Below are positions 7,458 through 16,441 of a DNA stretch of 64,000 bases, piece after piece (the first letter of the stretch is position 1; each line of letters starts with the position of its first letter). The stretch is from Caldilineaceae bacterium. Its GTDB lineage: Bacteria > Chloroflexota > Anaerolineae > Caldilineales > Caldilineaceae. The position numbers and the translations under genes were made by a program. Where the stretch lies: the NCBI GenBank assembly GCA_022823185.1, contig JAJDXQ010000016.1:62001-126000 (forward strand), read 5' to 3'. Below the pieces are notes generated by a model. It had not been told where the DNA came from and did no database searches. It saw only the letters and a list, made by a program, of their open reading frames with translations.

Positions 7458-10124
7458 ATGACCACGCCGATGCGCCGTCAGTACCTGCAACTGAAGAGCC
7501 AGCACCCGGACTGCATCCTCTTCTTTCGCCTGGGCGACTTTTACGAAGCCTTCGATCGCGATGCCGAGGTTGTGGCGGAGGTTTGCGATGTGGCGTTGAC
7601 CAGCAGGCCGGTCGGCAACAATGTGCGCGTTCCGCTGGCGGGCGTTCCCTATCACAGCGTCGAGAGCTACCTCGCCCTGCTGGTGGAGGCAGGCCACAAG
7701 GTGGCGGTGGCCGAACAGGTCAGCGAACCGGGCGCGGGGCTGGTGGAGCGTGAGATCCAGCAAGTCATCACCAAGGGCACCGTTTCCGAACCGTCGATGC
7801 TGGAAGACGACCGCAACAACTACCTGGTGGCGGTTCTGTTCGACGGCCTGGGCAGGGAGGCCGGTATCGCCTACTGCGACATCACCACCGGGGAGTTTGC
7901 CGCAACACAGTTTGAGGGCAACGATGCGGCTGAAACGGAACAGCGACTGGGAGAGGAACTGGCCCGTCTGCAGCCCAGCGAGCTGATCACGTGCGGATGG
8001 AAACCCGAGGACAGCGGGCTGGCCGCGATGGTCAACGGCGTGCAGGCGCTCGTCTCCCATGTGGAGGCGTGGCAGGTGGAACTGGAAACGGCCCGCGACG
8101 CGTTGCAGCGGCATCTTCGGGTCCACAGTCTGGACGGATTCGGCTTGCAGGAAAAGCCGCAGGCCGTACGCGCGGCCGCCGCCATTCTTGCTTATCTGCA
8201 GGAGATGCAGCCCAGCGCTCTTTCTCAGCTGGACAGGCTGCACAGTTATGCGGTGGGCGAGTTCATGGTGCTGGACGAATCCACGCGGCGCAACCTGGAG
8301 CTTACTGAAACGATCCGGGGCGCCGACGTGCGGGGCAGCCTCCTTGGCGTTGTGGACGAGACTTTGACGCCGATGGGGGGCCGCCTGCTGCGGCGCTGGC
8401 TGGGGCGTCCATTGCTCGACATCACGCAAATCAACGAACGGCTCGACAGCGTTCAGGCCCTGGCGGATAGGGGAGAACTGCGTGCGCAGATTCGGGAGAC
8501 GCTGCGAGGACTGGGTGATCTGGAGCGTTGGATCAACCGAATCTCCCAGGGCAGAGCGCTGCCGCGCGACCTGCTGGGCGTGCGTGAGGTCCTGAGCCGG
8601 GCGCCGGGTTTGCGCGAGTCGATCATGACGGCGGAGCAGCGCATGTCGATGGAGGCGGATGGCCGGGCAGAGCCAGGCGCCGCGTGTGGCGGCGTCTACG
8701 GGCGATTGTTGGACATGCTGCCGGACTGCGGGCCTTCGCTCGAGCTGCTGGGGCGAGCGATTGACGATGAGCCTTCAGCGACTCTGTCGACCCCGGGCAT
8801 CATCAGGCAGGGCTTCAGTCAGGAACTGGATGCCATCGTCGAAAACAGCCGTCATGCCAAGGAGTGGGTAGCCGCGCTTGAACAGGTGGAACGCAAGCGC
8901 CTCGACATCCAGAGCCTGAAGGTCGGCTATAACAAGGTTTTCGGGTACTACATCGAAGTGCGGCACACACATGCGGAGAAGGTGCCGGAGGATTACATCC
9001 GCAAGCAGACTCTGACCAGCGCGGAGCGGTATATTACGCCGGAGCTGAAGGAGTATGAATCGCAGATCCTCAACGCAGACGAACGACGCCTGGCACTGGA
9101 GCAGCAGCTTTTCCGTCGCGTCTGCGGCGAGCTGACGGAGCACTCAGACGAGATCAGGCGGCTGGCGGCGGGGCTGGCCCTGTTGGACGTATACACAGCA
9201 CTGGCAGAGGTCGCCCTCAAGCGCCGTTACTGCAGGCCCTCGATCGACGACAGCTGCGAGATCACCATCACCGGCGGGCGCCATCCTGTGGTCGAGCAGA
9301 CAAGCGATGAGCCCTTTGTGCCGAATGACGCCCACCTCTCCTCCGGCGAGCTCATTCACATTTTGACCGGACCCAACATGTCCGGCAAGTCGACTTACTT
9401 GCGGCAGACGGCCCTCATCATCCTGCTGGCGCAGATCGGCTCCTTTGTGCCGGCTGATTCCGCCCGCATCGGTGTCGTTGACCGCATATTTACCCGAATC
9501 GGCGCCAGCGACGAACTTCATCGCGGACAGTCCACCTTCATGGTGGAGATGATCGAGACCGCCAACATATTGAACCACGCTACGGGGAACAGCCTGCTCA
9601 TACTGGATGAGATTGGCCGCGGGACGAGCACATACGATGGACTGGCCATCGCCTGGGCCGTGGTGGAGCATCTTCACAACTATCCGTCTTTGCGCGCCAA
9701 GACGCTCTTCGCAACGCACTATCATGAATTGACGGATCTCGCGGAGCGGCTGCCCCAGGTGGTCAACTACAGTGTGGCCGTGGACGACAGCGGGGACGAG
9801 GTCGTCTTTTTGCGGCGGATCCTGCCCGGCCCGGCCGATCGGTCCTATGGCGTACATGTGGCGCAGATGGCGGGGTTGCCGCGCGGGGTTGTGCGCCGGG
9901 CCGGTGAGATACTTCTTGAGCTGGAGGCATCCGGCGCGGCCGGCCCGTCAACACTGTTGGACCAGACGCCGGGCCGGGGTAAGAGAGCTGCCATGCAGGT
10001 AGGCCTGTTCGCCAATGATCACCCGGCCGTGGAATCTCTGCGCGCGCTCGACGTGGACGCGCTTTCGCCGCTGGATGCGCTAAACCGGCTTTACGAACTG
10101 CGACAGCTGGCGGAGAAGAGTTGA
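7458..10124 (+). CDS. mutS: DNA mismatch repair ATPase MutS
   Basis: An 888-residue MutS, full length for the MutS1 family (E. coli 853). The mismatch-reading motif is GDFYEAF (Phe-x-Glu) near residue 30. A long clamp/lever region (about 260-560) follows. Walker A is GPNMSGKST at 638-646, Walker B LLILDEIGRGTSTYDG near residue 715, and the signature histidine lies in FATHYHEL. It binds base mispairs and small loops and signals repair. No mutL is present in the window. It starts 50 bases after the CHAT gene without a clear Shine-Dalgarno, so it may be co-transcribed with it. Confidence 0.97.
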   Translation: MTTPMRRQYLQLKSQHPDCILFFRLGDFYEAFDRDAEVVAEVCDVALTSRPVGNNVRVPLAGVPYHSVESYLALLVEAGHKVAVAEQVSEPGAGLVEREIQQVITKGTVSEPSMLEDDRNNYLVAVLFDGLGREAGIAYCDITTGEFAATQFEGNDAAETEQRLGEELARLQPSELITCGWKPEDSGLAAMVNGVQALVSHVEAWQVELETARDALQRHLRVHSLDGFGLQEKPQAVRAAAAILAYLQEMQPSALSQLDRLHSYAVGEFMVLDESTRRNLELTETIRGADVRGSLLGVVDETLTPMGGRLLRRWLGRPLLDITQINERLDSVQALADRGELRAQIRETLRGLGDLERWINRISQGRALPRDLLGVREVLSRAPGLRESIMTAEQRMSMEADGRAEPGAACGGVYGRLLDMLPDCGPSLELLGRAIDDEPSATLSTPGIIRQGFSQELDAIVENSRHAKEWVAALEQVERKRLDIQSLKVGYNKVFGYYIEVRHTHAEKVPEDYIRKQTLTSAERYITPELKEYESQILNADERRLALEQQLFRRVCGELTEHSDEIRRLAAGLALLDVYTALAEVALKRRYCRPSIDDSCEITITGGRHPVVEQTSDEPFVPNDAHLSSGELIHILTGPNMSGKSTYLRQTALIILLAQIGSFVPADSARIGVVDRIFTRIGASDELHRGQSTFMVEMIETANILNHATGNSLLILDEIGRGTSTYDGLAIAWAVVEHLHNYPSLRAKTLFATHYHELTDLAERLPQVVNYSVAVDDSGDEVVFLRRILPGPADRSYGVHVAQMAGLPRGVVRRAGEILLELEASGAAGPSTLLDQTPGRGKRAAMQVGLFANDHPAVESLRALDVDALSPLDALNRLYELRQLAEKS

Positions 10125-10560
10125 CGGGGACTTTCTCCCGTGGGCTGGGACTCCTCTGGTTGTCCCCGCGCTCGTTTCCACGCCGTCATCTTGGCGTCAC
10201 CTTGTATGGTTGCGTCGGCGACTGTCGGTGTTCATGCCGACGCTGGGTTAGCGTAAGACGCCAAAGGCCAATGCGCAACAAAACCATCCCTTAGGCGCAT
10301 CGAGTTCGTTATTGATCTTGAGCGCTTTTCTCAGCTCCCAACTTTCTCTCTGCCCAATCCCCGCTTCCCCAGCAGTTGTCGTGTTTCATACTTTCCGCGG
10401 CAGCGTTTTCGCGGCCCTCGATGGCCTCAATTCCGGGCGAGCGTCGAAACCGAGTCTTCACACAACATTGATGGCACAGCAGGAGAGAGACCCTCCCACG
10501 TAAGAGGGCCGGCTCGGGGCCCTGACGGCGCGCAGGCGAGGGCCGGCAGCGGGCCGCGTC
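10125..10560. other. Intergenic stretch, 436 bases, between convergent mutS and a VOC gene
   Basis: No supported gene. The only structure found is the nested inverted repeat at 10191-10264. The rest is unremarkable and carries only short reading frames without ribosome sites. Confidence 0.6.
10191..10264. repeat. Nested inverted repeats (candidate structured RNA)
   Basis: The outer stem TTGGCGTC (10191-10198) / GACGCCAA (10257-10264) and the inner stem GCGTCGGC (10212-10219) / GCCGACGC (10236-10243) are both perfect 8-mers, separated by 13 bases on each side. This could fold as one long hairpin with a symmetric internal loop. The strand is unknown. It is not a tRNA: no T-arm or anticodon arm can be drawn. 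Confidence 0.45.
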
Positions 10561-10998
10561 TTACGCTTCCGGTTGCGCGGTCTGATTGGGATGGATGGTC
10601 GTTCCGGGCCACATGGTGGTGACTTCGCTGACGTCGACGGTGATGCCATCGGGATCTTCGACCTTGAAGGCGGGTTGTTCCAGGTTGTCGGGGTCGAGGG
10701 GGGTTTTGCCTCCCAGCCCGTCGGAGTAGATGGTGAAGCCCATGTCTCGCAGGCGGCGGGCGGCGGCGCCGACATCGGGCACGCCAACGCCGATGTGAAT
10801 ATAGTCGAGCATGCCGGACACATGTTCAGGGCGGTCGTCGCCCTGGTGCTGGAAGACGGCGAAGTTGTGGTAGCCGTCGGTCAGGTCGTAGCGGATGTCC
10901 CGCTTGCCGGCGACGTGCAGGCCGAGGCCGTCGCGCCAAAAGCGGATCGACTTGGACAGGTCGGAGGCGCGTATGCCTACGTGAATCAACACACTCAT
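10561..10998 (-). CDS. VOC-family (glyoxalase/dioxygenase-like) protein
   Basis: 145 residues from ATG 10998, chosen because AAGGAGA lies about 8 bases upstream; the frame is open further upstream but reads antisense to the TPP-enzyme gene. It has two beta-alpha-beta-beta-beta halves: VLIHVGIRASDLSKSIRFW carries the first metal-side His, IHIGVGVPDVGAAARRL starts the second half, and the end FKVEDPDGITVDVSEV is typical of VOC metal enzymes. The substrate is unknown. It is the last gene of the three-gene minus-strand unit behind a TPP enzyme and a Gfo/Idh dehydrogenase, so it probably acts on a product of those enzymes. Confidence 0.8.
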   Translation of the reverse strand: MSVLIHVGIRASDLSKSIRFWRDGLGLHVAGKRDIRYDLTDGYHNFAVFQHQGDDRPEHVSGMLDYIHIGVGVPDVGAAARRLRDMGFTIYSDGLGGKTPLDPDNLEQPAFKVEDPDGITVDVSEVTTMWPGTTIHPNQTAQPEA

Positions 10999-11041
10999 TG
11001 GTTGGTCTCCTTGGTCTTTGCGTGGAACGCGCCGGGCATCG

Positions 11042-12763
11042 TCAGCGATCCCAGCGGGAACGGCGGGCTTCGAGATTGGAGTGGACGTCGATGAGGACGG
11101 TCTGACCGTCGGCGTTAAGCATTTGGGCGCGCTGGAGGGCGGGAACCATTTTGGCGGTTTTCGTGACGGTAAGGCCGACAGCGCCGAGCCCTTCCGCGAT
11201 TTTGGCGTAGTCTCCGACCATATGGCTGACACGGAAACGTTCACGGGCGGTCGGGAAGCTGCCCGGCGCGTAGGTCGCCATGCCGCCGTTGTTGAGCAAC
11301 ACGGTTGTAATTGGGGCGGGGGCGCGTACGGCGGTTTCGAGGTCGAGGCCGGACATGCCGAAGGCGCCATCGCCCATGAGGTTGAGACAGAATTTGTCGG
11401 GATGGGCCAGTTTGGCCCCGATCATGAGGGGCAGGCCGAAGCCGAGATGCGTCGTCTTGCCCCAGCCGATGTAGCTGTTTGGAACGGTGGCGGTGTAGAA
11501 GGGGACGATTGAGTCGCGCGGGGCGCCGGCGTCGTGGGTGACGATGCTGTTCTCCCGGTCGAGCGCTGTGTCGATGGCATGGATGATTCTGTAGGTGTTG
11601 AGAGGTTCCTCGTCGGAGGTCAGAAGCGGCATCCACTCCTCTAGCCACTGTTTCCTGCAGGCGGCGATTGCGGCGGCGGTCTGGCGGCCGCGGGCGGCGC
11701 GGTCACTGTTATTCTGGCGCTTTACCGATTCGACCATGGCTTCCAGGGTCAGTTTGGCATCGCCAATCAGGCCAATGTCGACCGATTCATCCTTGTTGAT
11801 GTCGTCCGGGTTGACGGTGTTGTGGATGATGACCTTGCCAGGCAGTATGGGCTGGCAGTAGGGACCGCGTGTGAGGCTGGAGCCGACGGCGAAAATGAGG
11901 TCGCACTCCTGCAGCCAGCGGTGCGCGGGAAGGGTGGTTGCGCGGCTGCCGGCGCCGAGGGATAGAGGGTGGCGCTCGTCAAAGGCCGATTTGCCCGGCA
12001 TCGTGCAGAACACGGGCGCGCCGGTGCGTTCGGCCAGCTCGCGCAGGGCCGCGCCGGCGCCGGCAAACAGCACGCCGCCGCCCGCCCAGATTACAGGCTT
12101 TTCAGCCTGTAGCAGCTTCTTGACCGCTTCGTCAATATCGACCGTGGCGGGAATCTGCCTCATCACATGGGGCGGCCGGTAGTCCATTGCCGCTTCGGGG
12201 ACCGCCTGATTGCAGACATCCTCCAGCATCTCGACGACGACCGGGCCCGGCGGTCCATTGCGCAGCGCATGGAACGCACGCCGCATCACAGCGGCGACCT
12301 GATCAGGACGGTAGATCGCTTCTACATGCTTGACAAGGCCCTGATAGTTACTGGCGGCCGAGAAGTTGGGCCTCACTGCCAGTTGGTCCAGCCGGACGCC
12401 GCCGGGAAGGACCAGAATGGGGATGTTGTCGGCGTATGCCTGGGCGAGCCCTCCCATTGCGTTTTCGGCCCCGGCCTGGGACTGCACGGCAACGACACCG
12501 AAACGCCGGCGGCCGCTTGTTCGGCTGTAGCCGTCTGCAGCCATGACCGCGCCGCGTTCATGGCGGAAGTTGATGGGCCTGATGCCGACCTTGGCGGCTG
12601 CCTCAATCAAGGGGTTGGACGGATAACAGGCCAGCCACTCGACTCCTTCGGCTTTGAGGATCGCTGCAATGGCTTCGATGCCGTTCACCGGCGTTTCTCC
12701 GGTCGCTGCGCTGCCGGAAGGCATACGCAGGTGATTGTCTCCCGGTCGTGCGGTCTCGATCAA
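11042..12763 (-). CDS. Thiamine-diphosphate-dependent enzyme, acetolactate synthase-like
   Basis: 573 residues with the three-domain POX/ALS layout. The N-terminal PYR domain has the catalytic Glu in FRHERGAVMAADGYSR, the middle domain spans about 205-340, and the C-terminal PP domain carries GDGAFGMSG followed about 20 residues later by LLNNGG (GDG-N30-NN type TPP/Mg site). It is probably a decarboxylase or carboligase of a 2-oxo acid, not biosynthetic IlvB (no ilvN nearby). The TTG start at 12763 overlaps the upstream TGA (TTGA), suggesting coupling. ATG 12724 is the alternative; neither has a good Shine-Dalgarno. Confidence 0.8.
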   Translation of the reverse strand: MIETARPGDNHLRMPSGSAATGETPVNGIEAIAAILKAEGVEWLACYPSNPLIEAAAKVGIRPINFRHERGAVMAADGYSRTSGRRRFGVVAVQSQAGAENAMGGLAQAYADNIPILVLPGGVRLDQLAVRPNFSAASNYQGLVKHVEAIYRPDQVAAVMRRAFHALRNGPPGPVVVEMLEDVCNQAVPEAAMDYRPPHVMRQIPATVDIDEAVKKLLQAEKPVIWAGGGVLFAGAGAALRELAERTGAPVFCTMPGKSAFDERHPLSLGAGSRATTLPAHRWLQECDLIFAVGSSLTRGPYCQPILPGKVIIHNTVNPDDINKDESVDIGLIGDAKLTLEAMVESVKRQNNSDRAARGRQTAAAIAACRKQWLEEWMPLLTSDEEPLNTYRIIHAIDTALDRENSIVTHDAGAPRDSIVPFYTATVPNSYIGWGKTTHLGFGLPLMIGAKLAHPDKFCLNLMGDGAFGMSGLDLETAVRAPAPITTVLLNNGGMATYAPGSFPTARERFRVSHMVGDYAKIAEGLGAVGLTVTKTAKMVPALQRAQMLNADGQTVLIDVHSNLEARRSRWDR

Positions 12764-13797
12764 TGCGGGAGAGGAGCGGGGAGCGCGGACAGGTCCACTT
12801 TCTGCGGCCGGCCAGAGTGGATGGACGCGGCAATTGTTTCGATCAACAGGGTGGACAGAATGCCGGCCTGGGGAGGCACATAGGGCTCCGTGCCGTTGCG
12901 AATGGCATCGACCAGGAGCGGCAGCCGGTCAATTGGCGGCGGGGTCAGCGTCTCGCTTTGCTGCCCTTCCTGGGGGTCGTCGGTCGTAAACGTGACCTTT
13001 CGGAAGTGTTCATAGAGGACAGCCGAACGATGGCCGTCAAAGAACTCGAAGAACCATTTGGAGACGACTGAGCTGCTGCCGGCATCGCTCATGAGGAAGG
13101 TGGCGACTGAGTTGTTAGCGAAGCGTATAGTGGCCGCGGCGGTGTCGATCATTTCGGGGCTGCCGAGCTCGCCGGGGTGGGTGACCTGGCCGCCGGCGGC
13201 GCTAACCTCCACGGGCGCGCTGTTGTGGATCCAGCAGAGATAATCGGCCATGTGAACGCCGACATCCCAGAGTGGCCCTCCTCCCTCAACAGGATGCCAG
13301 CGCCAGCGGTTGAGGTCGGCCCGGCTCATCATGCACTGGCTGTGGCTGACCATGGGCGCGGTGATACGGCGGCGGATGGCGCGTGCGGCGCCTGAGAAGC
13401 GGATCGAGAAGTTGAGCATCAGTTTGACGCCGGCGGCCTGCATGGCTTTGTGGATGCGCAGGCAGTCGGCCGTTGTCATGGCCATCGGCTTTTCGAGGAA
13501 AAGGTGTTTGCCGGCCTGGCAGGCGGCGACGGCGAGGTCGGCATGGGAGCTGTGCGAGGTGGCGATCGATACGATGTTCACATCAGGATCGGCAAAGATT
13601 CGCTCAGCATCGGTTGTGGCATATTCCGCCCGGTGCTTGGATCGCAGTTGTTCGGCGATGCCCGCGTCAATGTCGCAAAAGCCGCGCAGTTCGACGCCCT
13701 CGGTGTCCGCGGCCCAGCCAGCGTGTGCCCGACCGGCGCCGCCGCAGCCGATGAGCGCCCATCCCAATGTTTTTTCCGCGGTCGCGCTTTTCGTCAT
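12760..13797 (-). CDS. Gfo/Idh/MocA-family NAD(P)-dependent oxidoreductase
   Basis: 345 residues from ATG 13797, which has GAGGGAG about 7 bases upstream (a GTG 6 bases earlier would be too close to it). The Rossmann motif is LIGCGGAGRAHA, the family motif is EKPMAMTTAD, and the conserved C-terminal domain motif is GGGPLWDVGVHMADYLCW. The family oxidises or reduces sugars, inositols and related compounds. It is the first gene of the minus-strand unit and is divergent from the PhyH gene, so the two units may share a substrate. Confidence 0.87.
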   Translation of the reverse strand: MTKSATAEKTLGWALIGCGGAGRAHAGWAADTEGVELRGFCDIDAGIAEQLRSKHRAEYATTDAERIFADPDVNIVSIATSHSSHADLAVAACQAGKHLFLEKPMAMTTADCLRIHKAMQAAGVKLMLNFSIRFSGAARAIRRRITAPMVSHSQCMMSRADLNRWRWHPVEGGGPLWDVGVHMADYLCWIHNSAPVEVSAAGGQVTHPGELGSPEMIDTAAATIRFANNSVATFLMSDAGSSSVVSKWFFEFFDGHRSAVLYEHFRKVTFTTDDPQEGQQSETLTPPPIDRLPLLVDAIRNGTEPYVPPQAGILSTLLIETIAASIHSGRPQKVDLSALPAPLPH

Positions 13798-14363
13798 CTT
13801 CACTCTCCCTCAAGAATGGCTGGGATTGCGGCCAATGCGCCGGTCGATGTGGAGGAACATCAGTGGGAAGGAAAACAGATCAGTTAGTCCTTGTCCGGGG
13901 TGGACAGTTGCGCCCCCATTCGGGCCAGCCAGCTAACCTTTGCAGTATTGTACACGAAAGACTGATTTGGTTGAACTGCAGTGGTCGCTGGTCAGTGGGT
14001 GGCGGGGATGCGGCGGATCGACGGGAAGGGCGCCGGCGGGGGGCGTTGCTGGGCATGTCCACCGCACAGGGGAAGCCGCTTGCGGCTGACCGCCCCAAAG
14101 CAAGGAAAGAGGGGAGAGTAGTGAGGAAAGAGAGAAAGACAGGTTGACGCGGGGGCAGTCATGACTGGGGCGAGGTTCGGGCTAGCGCTTGGAAATATCA
14201 CTGAATTCTGGGACTCGTCTCTCTTGACATCCCCATTTACGGGCTGCGCCCTGCGAAATCGCTGAGGTAGCGCCGCCCATGGATTTGGAATATACTGGAT
14301 CCAACCCTTGAATGCCGGGGCTCAAGCAACGCGGAGATTAGGCGCAAATCCCAGGAGGAAAGC
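13798..14363. other. Divergent intergenic region, 566 bases
   Basis: It separates the Gfo/Idh unit (minus) from the PhyH unit (plus). No supported gene. Promoters for both directions and any operator should be here; the only reasonable match is the minus-strand box at 13947-13975. A TTGACA near 14225 has no -10 at the right distance. Confidence 0.6.
13947..13975 (-). promoter_or_regulatory. Weak candidate promoter for the Gfo/Idh unit
   Basis: Minus strand TTCAAC (13975-13970), 17-base spacer, TACAAT (13952-13947). The -10 is good (5 of 6), the -35 poor (3 of 6). Confidence 0.3.
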
Positions 14364-15320
14364 ATGGCAGAGGGAACGGCAGCCCGGAAACGGCAGGCTG
14401 GCGGCTCGCGTTCGGCGGAGAAGGGATTGACGCCGGCGCAGGTCAACCAGTTCAAGGAGGAGGGCTTTCTGATTGTGCGTCAGATGCTGCCCCTTGAAGC
14501 GTTGCAACCCCTGATTGACGAGCTAACTCAGAAGGTGGACGACTCGATTGAAGCGGCTGTGCTGCAGGGACAGCTCGACGCCAAGGACAGGTGCGCTGAT
14601 GCGCCGTTCGCCAAGCGGTTGGCGCTGGCCTCCGAATCGTGCGCAGATAGAAACTGGCTCTGGGAGCAGTACTTTTCGCGCGGCAAGCCGATTTCGGCAG
14701 GCATGTTTGCCCTCCGCACCGCGCCTGCGCTCCTGGACGCGACCGAGTCGCTGATCGGGCCTGAAATCCTGGCGCATCCCCAGTTCGCGCTGCGACCGAA
14801 GATGCCCGATCTTGATCTCATGGATATTCCCTGGCACCAGGACCTCGCCTATCTTATTCCGGACGAAGCCGGAGAGACCCTGGTCGTCAACTTCTGGATT
14901 CCGCTTGTCAGCGCCACCGAGCGGAACGGGTGCATGCAGGTGATTCCGGGCTCCCACCTTCTAGGGCTGATCGAGCACGGCCTATGGATCGAGACGCCTG
15001 GTCATAAGGGCGCCAGAGGGATTGCCGACTCGGACCTGCCTGCCAGCCGCGTCGTCACCTGCGAAGTGGAGCCGGGCGATGTTCTGGTCACGATGGAACG
15101 TCTTGTACACCGCTCGATTCCCAACCGGTCGGATACCGTGCGCTGGAGTGTTGACACACGGTACAGCCGCATCGGGCTGCCGACAGGCCGTTCCAAGGTG
15201 CCGGGCTTTGTGGCGCGCAGCCGGAAGGATCCCGAACGTGTTGCCCGCTCGCACCATGATTGGATACAAAACCTGGCCGCCGCGGGTCTTGATCGGTGGG
15301 GTCTTCCGCTGCAGAACTGA
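14364..15320 (+). CDS. Phytanoyl-CoA dioxygenase-family (PhyH) Fe(II)/2-oxoglutarate enzyme
   Basis: 318 residues, AGGAGGAAAGC directly before the ATG. A basic, disordered first 25 residues precede the jelly-roll fold. The iron triad is visible as H-x-D in PWHQDLAYL and the distal His in ERLVHRSIPNRS; the family stretch MQVIPGSHLLG lies between. PhyH enzymes hydroxylate diverse small molecules and such paralogs are abundant in marine and sponge-associated bacteria; the substrate here is unknown. It heads a plus-strand run of PhyH, TIM-barrel isomerase, sugar ABC importer and glycosidase, which points to a carbohydrate or polyol derivative. Confidence 0.87.
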   Translation: MAEGTAARKRQAGGSRSAEKGLTPAQVNQFKEEGFLIVRQMLPLEALQPLIDELTQKVDDSIEAAVLQGQLDAKDRCADAPFAKRLALASESCADRNWLWEQYFSRGKPISAGMFALRTAPALLDATESLIGPEILAHPQFALRPKMPDLDLMDIPWHQDLAYLIPDEAGETLVVNFWIPLVSATERNGCMQVIPGSHLLGLIEHGLWIETPGHKGARGIADSDLPASRVVTCEVEPGDVLVTMERLVHRSIPNRSDTVRWSVDTRYSRIGLPTGRSKVPGFVARSRKDPERVARSHHDWIQNLAAAGLDRWGLPLQN

Positions 15321-15339
15321 GAGCAAAGGAGGCCAGGCG

Positions 15340-16263
15340 ATGGCCGAGCATGTGTTCAAGCTGGGCATGTACCTCCCGGAACTGGATCTGCCATTTGACG
15401 AGTCGCTTGCAAAGGCCAAGGAGATTGGGGCGGATTGCGTCTGGTTCAATCGATTGGGCCCCGATGGGCCGCCCATGGGGGCGCTGGATGACAGCGGCGT
15501 GGACGCCCTGGGCAAGCAGGTGGAAGCCCATGGGCTCGAAATCTTCTTGATCAATGTAGGCAACCCTTTCAAACAGATTCACCTTACTGATCTCGAGCTG
15601 GATAGTATGGCTGAGCATCCGGAATTTTGCCGCGACATGGCCGATCTGGCGCGCTCGATGCAGATCGCGTCTCGGTTGGGGGTGGGAGCCGTTGGCTTAT
15701 TCACTTTTGCCTGGCCGGGGGAATACACGGCGGAAAAGCCAACCTGGCCAATGCGATGGCTTACGAGGGGCGGGTATATTTCAGATGCAGAAATGGACAA
15801 GCTGGTGAAGGCCTTTTCGCTGGCGCTTGAAGAGGCCGAGAAGTACGATGTCGACCTTGCGCTTTCGATCATGCCCTGGAACTACACGAATACGACGGGG
15901 AACTTCCGGCGGCTGGCCGAGGCGCTCAACTCGCCGCGCATCAGGGTGATGTGGGGGCCTTCTGACAACTTGAACAGCGGTGAGGCAGATGTGGCGACGG
16001 CCGGATTTCTGAATATCCATCCCTATTTGCACGGGCTGCACTTGAAGGACCTGACAGTAAAGGACGGTCTGCGGTTGGACTTCCGCTACTGCCCGCTGGG
16101 CGAAGGCGACGTGGACTATCCCACCATTCTGCGAAGCCTGCGGGCGCGCGGCAGCGACGCGGTACTGTCGGTGGCGACACACTTTTTGCCGCGGAGCGGA
16201 TCGCGCGTCGAGGCGATGCGCATCAACTACGCGAACTTGAGACGGTTGATCGCAGAGAGCTAG
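15340..16263 (+). CDS. Sugar phosphate isomerase/epimerase-like TIM-barrel protein
   Basis: 307 residues from ATG 15340, with AAAGGAGG about 7 bases upstream; an upstream in-frame extension only shadows the PhyH gene. It has the AP-endonuclease-2/xylose-isomerase-like fold: repeated strand-helix units, HLTDLELDSM, a metal-site-like HGLHLKDLTVKDG and a final REP-type CPLGEGDVDYPTIL, the usual end of this family. The order of catalytic residues cannot be verified by eye. It lies 19 bases after the PhyH gene, in the same unit. Confidence 0.8.
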   Translation: MAEHVFKLGMYLPELDLPFDESLAKAKEIGADCVWFNRLGPDGPPMGALDDSGVDALGKQVEAHGLEIFLINVGNPFKQIHLTDLELDSMAEHPEFCRDMADLARSMQIASRLGVGAVGLFTFAWPGEYTAEKPTWPMRWLTRGGYISDAEMDKLVKAFSLALEEAEKYDVDLALSIMPWNYTNTTGNFRRLAEALNSPRIRVMWGPSDNLNSGEADVATAGFLNIHPYLHGLHLKDLTVKDGLRLDFRYCPLGEGDVDYPTILRSLRARGSDAVLSVATHFLPRSGSRVEAMRINYANLRRLIAES

Positions 16264-16441
16264 CTTCTATTCTCATGGGTATTTGCTCTACCTGTAGCAC
16301 ATTTGCCGTAATCCAGGCTTGACGCCAAGACCATTTGCATATTCCGCGCCGTTGGGTAAGATTGCCTACTAGCTATCTGACCTCTCCCGCAACCGAGCCG
16401 CCAGACTTAGTCATTTCCCATCGACTGAAAAAGAACTTTTC

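Noticed and set aside
10191..10264. tRNA gene of 74 bases
   Set aside because: The length fits, but there is no T-arm, no anticodon arm and no GTTCRA.
14220..14260. TTGACA promoter ahead of the PhyH gene
   Set aside because: No acceptable -10 at 16-18 bases; the sequence there is GC-rich.
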